DNA from: M50B103 sp041667565
Lineage (GTDB): Bacteria > Fidelibacterota > Fidelibacteria > Fidelibacterales > Fidelibacteraceae
NCBI GenBank assembly: GCA_964572745.1
Contig: CAZNFT010000004.1
Span: 7,908-71,907 of the forward strand
DNA: 64,000 bases
Direction: 5' to 3'
Positions within the stretch are counted from its first letter, which is position 1, and each line of letters begins with the position of its first letter. This document shows, in pieces, positions 18,475-26,348 of this stretch. Made by a program: the position numbers and the translations under genes. The notes below the pieces were generated by a model that was not told where the DNA came from, ran no database searches, and saw nothing but the letters and a program-made list of their open reading frames with translations.

Positions 18475-19062
18475 TCAGACCTCCATGATCTTTTGAATGA
18501 AATATTGATGAATTCTGGGGTCGGGAGTTAATTCGGGATGGAAGCTTGCAGCTAAATGGCGATGTGATTCAACAAGGACTGCTTTACCATCATAGCGCGC
18601 AAGAACTCGAATATTGTCACCGATCTTTTCAATTTGAGGTGCACGAATAAAGACGGCATGAAAGGCCTTGTGTTTATCAAAATCCAAGGTGATTTCATCT
18701 GCAAAAGAGTCTTTTTGGGAACCGTAAGCATTTCGAGATACATGAAGATTCATTAATTCCAATTGACGAACACGCGGATCATTGGCACCTTTAGCCAGAA
18801 GTATCAATCCTGCACAGGTTCCGAAAAGAGATCGGGTTTTGGCAAAATTGATAATATCGTCGTAGGAGATTTTATATCCCATGACTTTTGTCATGGTTGT
18901 TGATTCTCCTCCAGGTAAAATCAAACCATGAATATGATCAAGTTGTTCCCGGTATTTAATAATTTCAGATCTTGCACCTGCCAATTCAATGGCTTGAGCA
19001 TGCTTCTCATAGGCGCCCTGAATTCCCAGGACGCCGATTGTCAGATCGCTTGCTTTTATCAA
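18475..19062 (-). CDS. pdxT: Pyridoxal 5'-phosphate synthase, glutaminase subunit PdxT
   Basis: 195 residues of a class I glutamine amidotransferase. The catalytic triad is visible as Cys83 in GTCAGLILLAK, and His175 and Glu177 in FHPELTPDPRIH; GVLGIQGAYEKH and LPGGESTT are further PdxT signatures. It supplies ammonia to PdxS for PLP synthesis. The start is a TTG at 19062, one base after the pdxS stop, so it is translationally coupled; no other in-frame start fits the conserved N-terminus. Confidence 0.96.
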   Translation of the reverse strand: MIKASDLTIGVLGIQGAYEKHAQAIELAGARSEIIKYREQLDHIHGLILPGGESTTMTKVMGYKISYDDIINFAKTRSLFGTCAGLILLAKGANDPRVRQLELMNLHVSRNAYGSQKDSFADEITLDFDKHKAFHAVFIRAPQIEKIGDNIRVLARYDGKAVLVESHRHLAASFHPELTPDPRIHQYFIQKIMEV

Positions 19063-19063
19063 T

Positions 19064-19945
19064 TTACCAACCGCGTTTTGCCATTTTTTCTTTTTCTTCT
19101 AAAGCGGCAGCCGAAATACCGACCATAGCGTCTTTAAGACCTTTAGACACTTCCAGCAAAACAGCAGGGTCATTATAATGAGTGGCTGATCTTACGATTG
19201 CTTCGGCACGAGGTTTTGGATCATCTGATTTAAAAATGCCGGAACCAACAAAGATAGCTTCGGCGCCAAGTTGCATCATAAGAGAAGCATCGGCAGGAGT
19301 TGCAATACCACCGGCAGCAAAATTTGGAACCGGGAGTTTAGCGCTTTCGGCAACTTGTTTTACGAGAGCAAAAGGAGCGCCTAAATTTTTAGCAGCAGCC
19401 ATCAATTCGCTATTGTCTAAAGTGCTTAACCATTTGATTTGAGCCTGAACTTTACGCATATGACGGACAGCTTCAACGATATCGCCGGTGCCGGGTTCAC
19501 CTTTGGTACGAATCATCGCAGCACCTTCACCAATGCGACGAAGAGCTTCGCCAAGATTACGGCAACCACACACAAAAGGAACAGTAAAGTCTTTTTTCCA
19601 GATATGGTTTTCTTCATCTGCAGGTGTAAGAACTTCGGATTCATCGATGAAATCGACACCAACTTCTTGTAATATCTGTGCTTCGGCAAAATGACCGATA
19701 CGACATTTAGCCATAACCGGAATAGAAACGGCTTCTTTGATCTTAATGATCATTTCCGGATTGCTCATACGAGAAATTCCACCAAATGCGCGGATATCGG
19801 CAGGAATTCTTTCCAATGCCATGACAGCGGCGGCACCGGCATCTTCGGCAATTTTAGCTTGGTCAACATTCATCACATCCATGATAACGCCACCTTTTAG
19901 CATTTCGGCCAAACCTGTTTTAACTTCAAAACTTGCTTTTTTCAT
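19064..19945 (-). CDS. pdxS: Pyridoxal 5'-phosphate synthase, synthase subunit PdxS
   Basis: 293 residues, the full length of this highly conserved enzyme. It forms a dodecamer that builds PLP from ribose 5-phosphate, glyceraldehyde 3-phosphate and ammonia from PdxT. Key residues are Asp23 (IMDV), Lys80 (IPVMAKCRIGHF) and Lys148 (MIRTKGEPGTGDIVEAVRH); FAAGGIATPADASLMMQLGAEAIFVGSGIFKS is the phosphate-binding end. A GGAG ribosome-binding site lies 10 nt before the ATG, and ispH ends 4 nt upstream. Confidence 0.98.
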   Translation of the reverse strand: MKKASFEVKTGLAEMLKGGVIMDVMNVDQAKIAEDAGAAAVMALERIPADIRAFGGISRMSNPEMIIKIKEAVSIPVMAKCRIGHFAEAQILQEVGVDFIDESEVLTPADEENHIWKKDFTVPFVCGCRNLGEALRRIGEGAAMIRTKGEPGTGDIVEAVRHMRKVQAQIKWLSTLDNSELMAAAKNLGAPFALVKQVAESAKLPVPNFAAGGIATPADASLMMQLGAEAIFVGSGIFKSDDPKPRAEAIVRSATHYNDPAVLLEVSKGLKDAMVGISAAALEEKEKMAKRGW

Positions 19946-19949
19946 TTTT

Positions 19950-20786
19950 TTATATCTCCATGATGTTTTTAATTTCGTTTATAACATTATCTATCAGCTT
20001 TTTGGGCGTGCTGGCACCGGCCGAAATGCCCAATGATCTGCAATTTCTTAGCCAGGTGATATCTAAGTCAGCGGGACTAGATACCAGACAAGCATTGCCG
20101 TTAATTGACTTCGCGACTTCCACGAGTCTACTAGAATTAGCTGAAGTTTTATCTCCAACTACGATCACACAATCATTGCCTTTTGCTAACTTGCGAATTT
20201 CTTTTTGGTTCCGTCGGGTTGGTTCACATATTGTGTTAATGATACGGCAATCGCGAGATTTTGTCAATAAGCAGGAGACAATTTCTTTAACATTCTCAAT
20301 TCTTTGCGTGCTTTGTATAACAACACCGGAACGTTGTTTTATACTGCAGTTTTCCAGGTCTTCAGCTTTTGAAATGATGCATACTTCCTTGATTTGTGAA
20401 ACAATACCAATGACTTCATCATGTTTTTCATCACCGATAATGATGACTTGGCGATTGTCTTTTTCCAGTTCGATAGCATGCTTATGGATTTCTTTTACAA
20501 GAGGGCAGGTGGCATCAATAATTAACAGACCAAGTTCCTCTGCTTTTTTTACAAAATTTTTATCTGTTCCATGAGCCCTAAGAAGCAGAGGCATGTCTTT
20601 AACTTCATCTAAAGACTTGACAAAAACCAGACCTTTGTTTTTTAGTTCATCCATAACAATTTTATTATGGACAAGGTCTCCGGTAACAGCCACTTTACCA
20701 TAAGTTTTGAGGGCTTCTTCGGCCATATTTATAGCGCGGTTAACGCCGGTACAAAAACCACAATGTTTTGCAATATTAATTTTCAC
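19950..20786 (-). CDS. ispH: 4-hydroxy-3-methylbut-2-enyl diphosphate reductase
   Basis: 278 residues. This [4Fe-4S] enzyme makes IPP and DMAPP in the last step of the MEP isoprenoid pathway. The three cluster cysteines are in GFCTGVNRA (Cys12), DATCPLVKEIHKH (Cys94) and NTICEPTRRNQ (Cys187); the RAHGTDK and IGDEKHDEVIGI motifs supply substrate-binding His and Glu. The start is ambiguous: TTG at 20789 or GTG at 20786. I use the GTG, which gives MKINIAKHCGFC. It overlaps the end of nrnA by 11 bp. IPP made here could feed the UbiA prenyltransferase at 42.4 kb. Confidence 0.96.
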   Translation of the reverse strand: MKINIAKHCGFCTGVNRAINMAEEALKTYGKVAVTGDLVHNKIVMDELKNKGLVFVKSLDEVKDMPLLLRAHGTDKNFVKKAEELGLLIIDATCPLVKEIHKHAIELEKDNRQVIIIGDEKHDEVIGIVSQIKEVCIISKAEDLENCSIKQRSGVVIQSTQRIENVKEIVSCLLTKSRDCRIINTICEPTRRNQKEIRKLAKGNDCVIVVGDKTSANSSRLVEVAKSINGNACLVSSPADLDITWLRNCRSLGISAGASTPKKLIDNVINEIKNIMEI

Positions 20787-21795
20787 CAAAAGTCTCTTTT
20801 GTTTCTACATGAATATCATTAAGAACACAATCCATGATCTCGTCCATTTTTTTATCGCTTACAATACCACTGGCATGAGCATGGCCGCCGCCACCGTATT
20901 TACGGGCAATGTGGTTAGTTGCAACTTTTCCCTTTGAGCGGAAATTAATACGCGTGGAACCATCGGGTCTTTCTTTGAACATGATAGCGACTTCAACGCC
21001 TTCAATCATACGCATAAAATCCGTAATTCCATCAGTATCCATATCGCCGGCGCCTGTTTCGTCCAGCATTTTGCGAGTGATCATAAACCAGACAATGCGG
21101 CCATCGTCTGAAAACTCCAGTTTTTGCATTACAGTAGAGAAAATTTTAATGCCGGCATGTGACATATTGCCAAAAAGGTCTATATATATTCTATAGACAT
21201 CAATATCGTATTTAAGGAGATCAGCAACTGCAGCGTGGGAATATTGAGTTGTATTTCCAAAACGGAAATTACCCGTATCACCGGCAATAGCTGTATATAA
21301 TGATGTTGCCGTAAATTTATCTAAATATTCCGGATAACAAGAATTGATAAATTCGTAGATCATCCTTCCTACGGAGCAGTCTTTTTCGTTCACGATCTCC
21401 TGTAAATAATTAGGGTTGTTCTCGGCTGGATGGTGATCAATGGAAATAATGGAAAGTTTTTCAGCTAAAGCATCTCGACCTAGCTGACCAATACGAAGAA
21501 ACGATCCTGCATCAAGAATAATAAGAAGATCACACTTTGAGATAATATCACGATGTTCCGAGGGAATATATCTTTTACATAGATCTTCGGGGTCCATAAA
21601 TTTTAAGTTATCCGGCGTAGGTGAAATATTGAAAATGTATACTTCCTTATGAAGTTTTTTTAATAAATGATAGAGAGCCAGCTCCGAACCCAAACCGTCT
21701 GCATCGGGATTTTGGTGAGTTGTAATCACAAAGGAGTTCGCGTATTGGATCCTTTGTTTTAGCTCTTTCCATTGTCGTTCTAATTTTGTTGTCAT
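20776..21795 (-). CDS. nrnA: DHH-family phosphoesterase (NrnA-like oligoribonuclease / pAp phosphatase)
   Basis: 339 residues. The DHH catalytic domain shows THQNPDADGLGSE (Asp31, Asp33), ILDAGSFLRIG and ISIDHHP (Asp120-His121-His122), all metal ligands, plus GDTGNFRFGNT. The DHHA1 substrate domain ends with KYGGGGHAHASG. NrnA degrades 2- to 5-nt RNAs and dephosphorylates 3'-phosphoadenosine 5'-phosphate. A GGGAA ribosome-binding site precedes the ATG. It is the first gene of the leftward operon nrnA-ispH-pdxS-pdxT-LiaF-like-beta-helix-mnmE, whose promoter must lie in the repeat-rich gap to the right. Confidence 0.92.
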   Translation of the reverse strand: MTTKLERQWKELKQRIQYANSFVITTHQNPDADGLGSELALYHLLKKLHKEVYIFNISPTPDNLKFMDPEDLCKRYIPSEHRDIISKCDLLIILDAGSFLRIGQLGRDALAEKLSIISIDHHPAENNPNYLQEIVNEKDCSVGRMIYEFINSCYPEYLDKFTATSLYTAIAGDTGNFRFGNTTQYSHAAVADLLKYDIDVYRIYIDLFGNMSHAGIKIFSTVMQKLEFSDDGRIVWFMITRKMLDETGAGDMDTDGITDFMRMIEGVEVAIMFKERPDGSTRINFRSKGKVATNHIARKYGGGGHAHASGIVSDKKMDEIMDCVLNDIHVETKETFGEN

Positions 21796-22516
21796 AATAT
21801 TCCCAAAACATATAGATAACTTGTATTTTACGGAAAATAATTAAGAGTTAAAAGTAAATATGAAAACATTATTGCCGGGAATTTTTTTGACAATATACCT
21901 GCCTGTGCTAATGCTTTATTGTTCGTAAAAAATCAAGTCTATAAAAGCCTGTTATTAAAAATATTTCTTCAATAAGTATTAGAACCCTTTGCATAAGCTT
22001 CCATCAAAGCATTTGTGGATAAAACCCCCTTTTTTTCTTTAAATATCTTGCTAATAATCCATTATAAGCGGCGATATTCGTATTGAAAAGAGAAATTTTC
22101 TCTCACAAATCAGCCCTGTTAGCTTAAGCAAAGGATTCTATTTATTGAGAATTGCTTTCCCAAAACCCCGCATCCATAATCAAATCAGGGCGCATTAAGC
22201 AAAAAGTAAAAAGTAAAAAGTAGGGGCTAGACATGTCCAGCCCAATTCAATTATTTTGAAAAAAGAAGTGAGGAAAAAGAGCAGAATTCCGTCCTGCGAA
22301 GCCTTGGCGAAGCAGGAAGCCATTATCTAAATCCTTGTAATAACAAAACAACAAGTTACAGGGCTTTTTTTCTATGCATCATTTCTTGGGATATCTAGTG
22401 AGTATAGTCGGAAATAGACAGTTTTGAACCCTAGCGGTCGTTTTTTTAGTTAGTAAGATTTTCTTAATAATAGAGACTGAATTATTTAGATTAATAGCTT
22501 AATTAAGGAATAATTA
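21796..22516. other. Repeat-rich spacer upstream of nrnA
   Basis: 720 bp without a gene. It holds one full-length dispersed repeat (21982-22138), three tandem AAAAAGT units (about 22200-22222), a GGGCT(A)GACATGTC(C)AGCCC hairpin near 22226-22245 and generic FCB-type intergenic sequence. The nrnA-operon promoter must lie at its left end and that of the small lipoprotein at its right end; I could not pick clear -35/-10 boxes. Confidence 0.6.
21982..22138 (+). repeat. MITE-like dispersed repeat, full-length copy (157 bp)
   Basis: It begins GAACCCTTTGCATAAGCT and ends with AGCTTAAGCAAAGGATTC, a near-perfect terminal inverted repeat of about 18 bp. The interior contains a perfect DnaA-box 9-mer TGTGGATAA (22014-22022), a CTTTAAATATCTTGCTAATA block and GCGATATTCGTATTGAAAAG. 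The copy at 48474-48629 matches it over its whole length in reverse orientation. Confidence 0.85.
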
Positions 22517-22690
22517 ATGAAGCTGTACTATCGATTTACTATCATACTGTCATTTTTTGCAATACTTCTTATGGCCTCATGCATTTTTATACCTGAACTT
22601 GAGCCCCTGGATGATTATATCTTATATGCTTCTTTTGATGGCAGTTTTAAAGGATGGTGGGTGTTTGATGAAAATACCTTATATGATTAG
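22517..22690 (+). CDS. Short predicted lipoprotein, possibly truncated
   Basis: 57 codons with a convincing start: AAGGA lies 7 nt before the ATG, followed by a lipoprotein signal (MKLYYRFTIILSFFAILLMA-SC). The mature part is only about 35 residues (LDDYILYASFDGSFKGWWVFDENTLYD) and resembles the beginning of a larger beta-rich secreted protein. Another frame just beyond the stop continues with protein-like sequence (SSYKIPADYRGYITTSVKN) up to 22763, so a frameshifted or decayed gene is possible. No family recognised. It sits alone on the plus strand. Confidence 0.45.
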   Translation: MKLYYRFTIILSFFAILLMASCIFIPELEPLDDYILYASFDGSFKGWWVFDENTLYD

Positions 22691-22842
22691 TTCATATAAA
22701 ATTCCAGCTGATTATCGAGGATATATAACAACTTCAGTAAAAAATATTTTATTAGTAAAATAGTATTTCTCATCTAATCGCTTACTAAATAAACCTAAAT
22801 TTTTTACAGCAAAATTGTTGCTTAATCTATTTTTTAATTTAT

Positions 22843-23568
22843 TTATTTTTCGCAACATTTAATTTTTTGACTAAAGAAGGTGTTTACCTTTGGATTGTTA
22901 TCTCCAAAGAAATCCATCAATTCCTTTAATATGACTCCAGATTTTAGACCCTGATTTTCTCTTTTCTTGATATGTTTATAGGCACCAAATACAGTGGAAG
23001 AAGCAATTTCTGATGAAAAATGACCAATTCCCTGATTCCATGCAAAAAGAGAGAAAAGTTCATCTAATTCTGGAACGCTAAGTCCTATAGAGTAGGCTTT
23101 TATAAGTTCTCTTGTCGCCTGCCTGTATCTGCCTGCACCCATAGCATTGCTTAGGGAGATCATTAGCTTTGTTTTAAGATCAATGGCAGCATCTTCTTTA
23201 TCCCATATTAATTCCCAGAAATCCACTACAGTATTTGCGAGTGCATCGTCAACAGTTTTATAATTTACGATAGCCGTGGGTTTAAATGGCATATCTGCTC
23301 CCGTTTCGTAGCTCATGGTTTTTATTTCTGTTCTATAGAAATAGGCTCTGTATTCATAATCGGAGACTTTTTCCGTCATGTACTCAAATCCTAAGTTTTC
23401 CAGCGCAGAATATAAAGGCTTGGGCTCAAAGCTTTGAATAACACAAATTCCATTGTTTAAGTTTACTTGTTGCGCTTTAATTAAGATCATTTGTAAAAAG
23501 TTGGATGTTAACGGGCGCACATCAATTACAGGAAATGATTTTCTATCATTTTTCCAATTATCTGTCAT
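22843..23568 (-). CDS. DUF2249 / carboxymuconolactone-decarboxylase-like fusion protein
   Basis: 241 residues. Residues about 10-75 (FPVIDVRPLTSNFLQMILIKA...FEPKPLYSALENLGFEY) fit the TusA-like DUF2249 fold. Residues about 115-220 (VDFWELIWDKEDAAIDLKTKLMISLSNAMGAGRYRQATRELIKAYSIGLSVPELDELFSLFAW) resemble the AhpD/carboxymuconolactone decarboxylase helical fold, but the CxxC redox pair of AhpD is missing. DUF2249 proteins often accompany nitrogen-oxide stress genes, and this gene lies just downstream of hcp on the same strand. A role alongside Hcp is inferred from position only. An AGGAG site precedes the ATG. Confidence 0.65.
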   Translation of the reverse strand: MTDNWKNDRKSFPVIDVRPLTSNFLQMILIKAQQVNLNNGICVIQSFEPKPLYSALENLGFEYMTEKVSDYEYRAYFYRTEIKTMSYETGADMPFKPTAIVNYKTVDDALANTVVDFWELIWDKEDAAIDLKTKLMISLSNAMGAGRYRQATRELIKAYSIGLSVPELDELFSLFAWNQGIGHFSSEIASSTVFGAYKHIKKRENQGLKSGVILKELMDFFGDNNPKVNTFFSQKIKCCEK

Positions 23569-23638
23569 TCTCTTTCTCCTAAAGACAATTTATTTGTTCG
23601 CTACTCTTTTCTCTTGTGTAGCCTATGAAAAGAATGTT

Positions 23639-23671
23639 AAATCCCCGCTTTGATCATTCATGCGGGGATTT
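23639..23671. terminator. Hairpin terminator after hcp
   Basis: A perfect 10-bp stem (AAATCCCCGC with GCGGGGATTT) encloses a 13-nt loop. The T-tract is better on the plus strand but present on both. It lies 12 bp after the hcp stop, so the DUF2249 fusion is likely expressed by partial read-through or from its own promoter. Confidence 0.6.
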
Positions 23672-23682
23672 TAATTTACTTT

Positions 23683-25329
23683 TTATGAGTTCATGAACAT
23701 CGCAATATCTTCATCAACAGTGCCAATACCGCTGATACCAAAGTTTTCAACCAAAACATTTACAACATTGGGTGAAAGGAAGGCTGGTAGTGTAGGGCCG
23801 AGGTGAATATTTTTTACACCGAGTGAAAGCAGCGCCAATAATACAATAACGGCTTTTTGTTCATACCAGGCAATATTGTAAGCAATGGGTAATTCATTGA
23901 TATCGTTAAGCTCAAAAATTTCTTTGAGTTTCAAAGCTATTACGGCCAATGAATAAGAGTCATTACATTGTCCCGCATCCAGGACTCTTGGAATTCCATT
24001 GATATCGCCCAGGGGCAGTTTATTGTAACGATATTTTGCGCAACCTGCTGTAAGAATAACAGTATCGTTTGGTAGTTTTTTAGCAAATTCCGTGTAGTAT
24101 TCGCGGTCTTTCATGCGACCGTCACAGCCCGCCATGACCAAGAATTTTCGAATAGCACCGCTTTTTACGGCATCCACGACTTTATCAGCTAAAGCAAAGA
24201 CCTGATGATGAGCAAAGCCACCCACAATTTCACCATTTTCAATTTCCTTAGGTGAAGCTAAGCGCTTGGCATGTTCAATAATAGCTGAAAAGTCTTTAGC
24301 TTCTCCATTCTTGCGATCTGCAATATGTGTGCAACCCTCAAAACCGGAAGCACCTGTTGTATAAATACGATCCATATAAGATGATTTTGGAGGTACAATA
24401 CAGTTGGTAGTAAAGAGAACGGGACCGTTAAAACGTTCGAATTCCTCTTTTTGTTTCCACCAGGCATTGCCATAATTACCAACAAAGTGCTCGTATTTCT
24501 TGAAAGCAGGGTAATAGTTGGCCGGTAACATTTCACTATGTGTGTAAACATCCACGCCACTGCCATCAGTCTGTTCTAATAATTCTTCCATGTCCTTGAG
24601 GTCATGTCCCGAAATTAAAATAGCCGGATTATTACGAACGCCAATGTTGACCGATGTTATTTCCGGATTACCATAAGATTCTGTATTTGCTTTATCAAGA
24701 AGCGCCATGGTATCAACGCCATATTTACCGCATTCAAGGACCATTGCGACTAATTCATCGACTGTATGTTCCTCTGTGGTTGCAGCCAGAGCACGATGCA
24801 TAAAAGCAAAAACATCGTCATTCTTATAACCTAAATTGTAAGCATGTTCGGCATAGGCGGCCATTCCCTTTAAACCATAAATCAAGAGTTCTTTTAGCGA
24901 ACGTATATCTTCATTTTTTTCTCTTAAAATACTTACTAATTCGCTATAGGCAAGGATGGTCTCATCGTCATCAGCTTTCCAAGTGACGCAAGATGGCAAT
25001 TCTTGGGGAAGATCGATATGGTTGTTTTTTAATTCTTGTTTGACAAAATCCCTAACTTCAAAGCCCTCGCGGATTTTGGTCAGAATTTTATTTTTATCGA
25101 AATTTGCATTTGTAATTGTAGTAAAAAGTGATTCAAAAGCATATTTATCGGCTTTAGCGATCACCAGATCATTTTTTCTTGCCAAATGGGCAAGAACCGA
25201 TACGCCCTTAAGCACATCGATCAAAAGATCCTGAAGATTTGCGACGTCTGGAGTTTTGCCACAGACTCCTCTAACTGTACAGCCAATACCCTTTGCTGTT
25301 TCCTGGCATTGATAACAAAACATACTCAT
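23683..25329 (-). CDS. hcp: Hybrid cluster protein (hydroxylamine reductase)
   Basis: 548 residues. The N-terminal cysteines (5, 8, 17, 23) follow C-X2-C-X8-C-X5-C, the [4Fe-4S] arrangement of strict anaerobes rather than the [2Fe-2S] form of enterobacteria. Hybrid-cluster regions follow (SGHDLKDMEELL, HSEMLPANYYP, FTTNCIVPP, GASGFEGCTHI, GCDGRMKDREYYTEF, TAGCAKYRY, DAGQCNDSYS). Hcp reduces NO or hydroxylamine and protects against nitrosative stress. I start at 25329 because GGAGG lies 5 nt upstream; a frame from 25341 has no such site. A divergent Crp/Fnr regulator with a palindrome in the shared promoter suggests regulation by it. No hcr reductase is adjacent. Confidence 0.97.
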   Translation of the reverse strand: MSMFCYQCQETAKGIGCTVRGVCGKTPDVANLQDLLIDVLKGVSVLAHLARKNDLVIAKADKYAFESLFTTITNANFDKNKILTKIREGFEVRDFVKQELKNNHIDLPQELPSCVTWKADDDETILAYSELVSILREKNEDIRSLKELLIYGLKGMAAYAEHAYNLGYKNDDVFAFMHRALAATTEEHTVDELVAMVLECGKYGVDTMALLDKANTESYGNPEITSVNIGVRNNPAILISGHDLKDMEELLEQTDGSGVDVYTHSEMLPANYYPAFKKYEHFVGNYGNAWWKQKEEFERFNGPVLFTTNCIVPPKSSYMDRIYTTGASGFEGCTHIADRKNGEAKDFSAIIEHAKRLASPKEIENGEIVGGFAHHQVFALADKVVDAVKSGAIRKFLVMAGCDGRMKDREYYTEFAKKLPNDTVILTAGCAKYRYNKLPLGDINGIPRVLDAGQCNDSYSLAVIALKLKEIFELNDINELPIAYNIAWYEQKAVIVLLALLSLGVKNIHLGPTLPAFLSPNVVNVLVENFGISGIGTVDEDIAMFMNS

Positions 25330-25347
25330 AGTATCCTCCAAAGATTT

Positions 25348-25362
25348 TGCAGATCATCTGCA
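25348..25362. promoter_or_regulatory. Palindrome in the hcp leader
   Basis: TGCAGATCATCTGCA is a perfect inverted repeat (7 bp around a single central base) 19 bp upstream of the hcp ATG. If hcp transcription starts near 25382, it lies in the 5' untranslated region. It could be a second operator or chance. Confidence 0.35.
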
Positions 25363-25417
25363 TTGGTTTTTTCAAATTTTACGATGTCAATATACACTAA
25401 AAACCTTATATTAATCG

Positions 25418-25431
25418 GTAACATATGTTAC
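25418..25431. promoter_or_regulatory. Predicted Crp/Fnr-family operator GTAACATATGTTAC
   Basis: A perfect 14-bp palindrome of GTAAC-N4-GTTAC form lies between the divergent hcp and Crp/Fnr genes. On the hcp side a TATATT -10-like hexamer (rc of 25389-25394) has its centre 33 bp away, which puts the palindrome near -42, the class II activator position. On the regulator's side it directly abuts the GGGAGG ribosome-binding site, fitting autorepression. The half-site resembles those described for HcpR-type regulators in anaerobes, as far as I recall. Confidence 0.65.
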
Positions 25432-25445
25432 GGGAGGACAAGAAA

Positions 25446-26120
25446 ATGACAATATGCGAACAATTATCAAAAAATATCCTTTTCAAGAATGTTGGTTTTC
25501 GCGAGATTTGCACAATGCTGGAAGAAATTTCATATAAAAAAACTTCTTATAGCAAGAATGATGTGATAGCCTTTGAAGGTGACGAAGTGCGCGGTCAATA
25601 TATTATGTTAAGCGGTTCGGTCCGTGGTGAAATGACAAATTACCAAGGTAAAGTCGTTAAGATAGAAGATATTGAAGGGAGCAGTCTTTTGGCGCCGGCA
25701 TTTATATTCGGAGGAGATCGACATTATCCGGTTGATATCATTGCAAATAATGATACAGAATGCATATATATGGGAAATGAATCTTTTACAAAATTATTAC
25801 AAATGAATCCGGAGCTTAACACAAATTTTAGAGATATTGTTACCAGTAAAACACAATTTTTATCCAATAAAATTAAATTTCTTGCTCTCCAACCTATCAA
25901 GGGTAAAATTGCATCATATCTGTTGACACGCACAAAAAATAATCCCGGCAACTCGGTATTATTGCCATATTCTCAAGATAAACTTGCCGACCTGTTTGGT
26001 GTTACACGACCTTCACTTACCCGTGCATTGCGGGAGCTTGATCAAGATAAGATCATTGAGGCAGAAGGGAAGAAGATCATCATATTAGATAGAAAAAAGT
26101 TAGAGAATTTCATTCAATAA
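25446..26120 (+). CDS. Crp/Fnr-family transcriptional regulator (HcpR-like)
   Basis: 224 residues. An N-terminal cyclic-nucleotide-type effector domain (YSKNDVIAFEGDEVRGQYIMLSGSVRGEM) is joined by a long helix to a winged HTH (DKLADLFGVTRPSLTRALREL). The four-cysteine Fe-S motif of E. coli Fnr is absent. It is divergent from hcp, with a palindromic site between them, the arrangement of HcpR regulators that activate hcp upon NO stress. I start at 25446, 8 nt after GGGAGG; the ATG at 25425 lies inside the palindrome and is unlikely to be used. The nitrosative role is inferred from context. Confidence 0.88.
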   Translation: MTICEQLSKNILFKNVGFREICTMLEEISYKKTSYSKNDVIAFEGDEVRGQYIMLSGSVRGEMTNYQGKVVKIEDIEGSSLLAPAFIFGGDRHYPVDIIANNDTECIYMGNESFTKLLQMNPELNTNFRDIVTSKTQFLSNKIKFLALQPIKGKIASYLLTRTKNNPGNSVLLPYSQDKLADLFGVTRPSLTRALRELDQDKIIEAEGKKIIILDRKKLENFIQ

Positions 26121-26182
26121 TATTGTTATTTTGTTTTTTAAGCATTATATCATTTTTATATACAATAGTTCTGTATGGGGAA

Positions 26183-26238
26183 GAAGATAAGAAGATAAGA
26201 AGATAAGAAGATAAGAAGATAAGAAGATAAGAAGATAA
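26183..26238 (+). repeat. 8-bp microsatellite (GAAGATAA, seven units)
   Basis: Seven perfect tandem GAAGATAA units run from 26183 to 26238 and fade into degenerate purine-rich sequence. The tract is purine-only except for one T per unit. It lies between the Crp/Fnr gene and the DUF2851 gene and may vary in copy number. Confidence 0.95.
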
Positions 26239-26320
26239 GAGGTTAAGAGCTTAAGAAGGTTATCAGGATATTTTTTTGTGACAGAGCTAGATACAAGGCA
26301 AGCTGTCCGCTGAAGCCGTC

Positions 26321-26339
26321 AGCTCCGAAGGAGTTTTTT
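26321..26339 (+). terminator. Possible terminator upstream of the DUF2851 gene
   Basis: A 6-bp stem (AGCTCC/GGAGTT, one G-U pair) with a GAA loop runs into six T. It is 200 bp beyond the regulator's stop. The stem is short, so this is tentative. Confidence 0.35.
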
Positions 26340-26348
26340 CCGAAAAAA

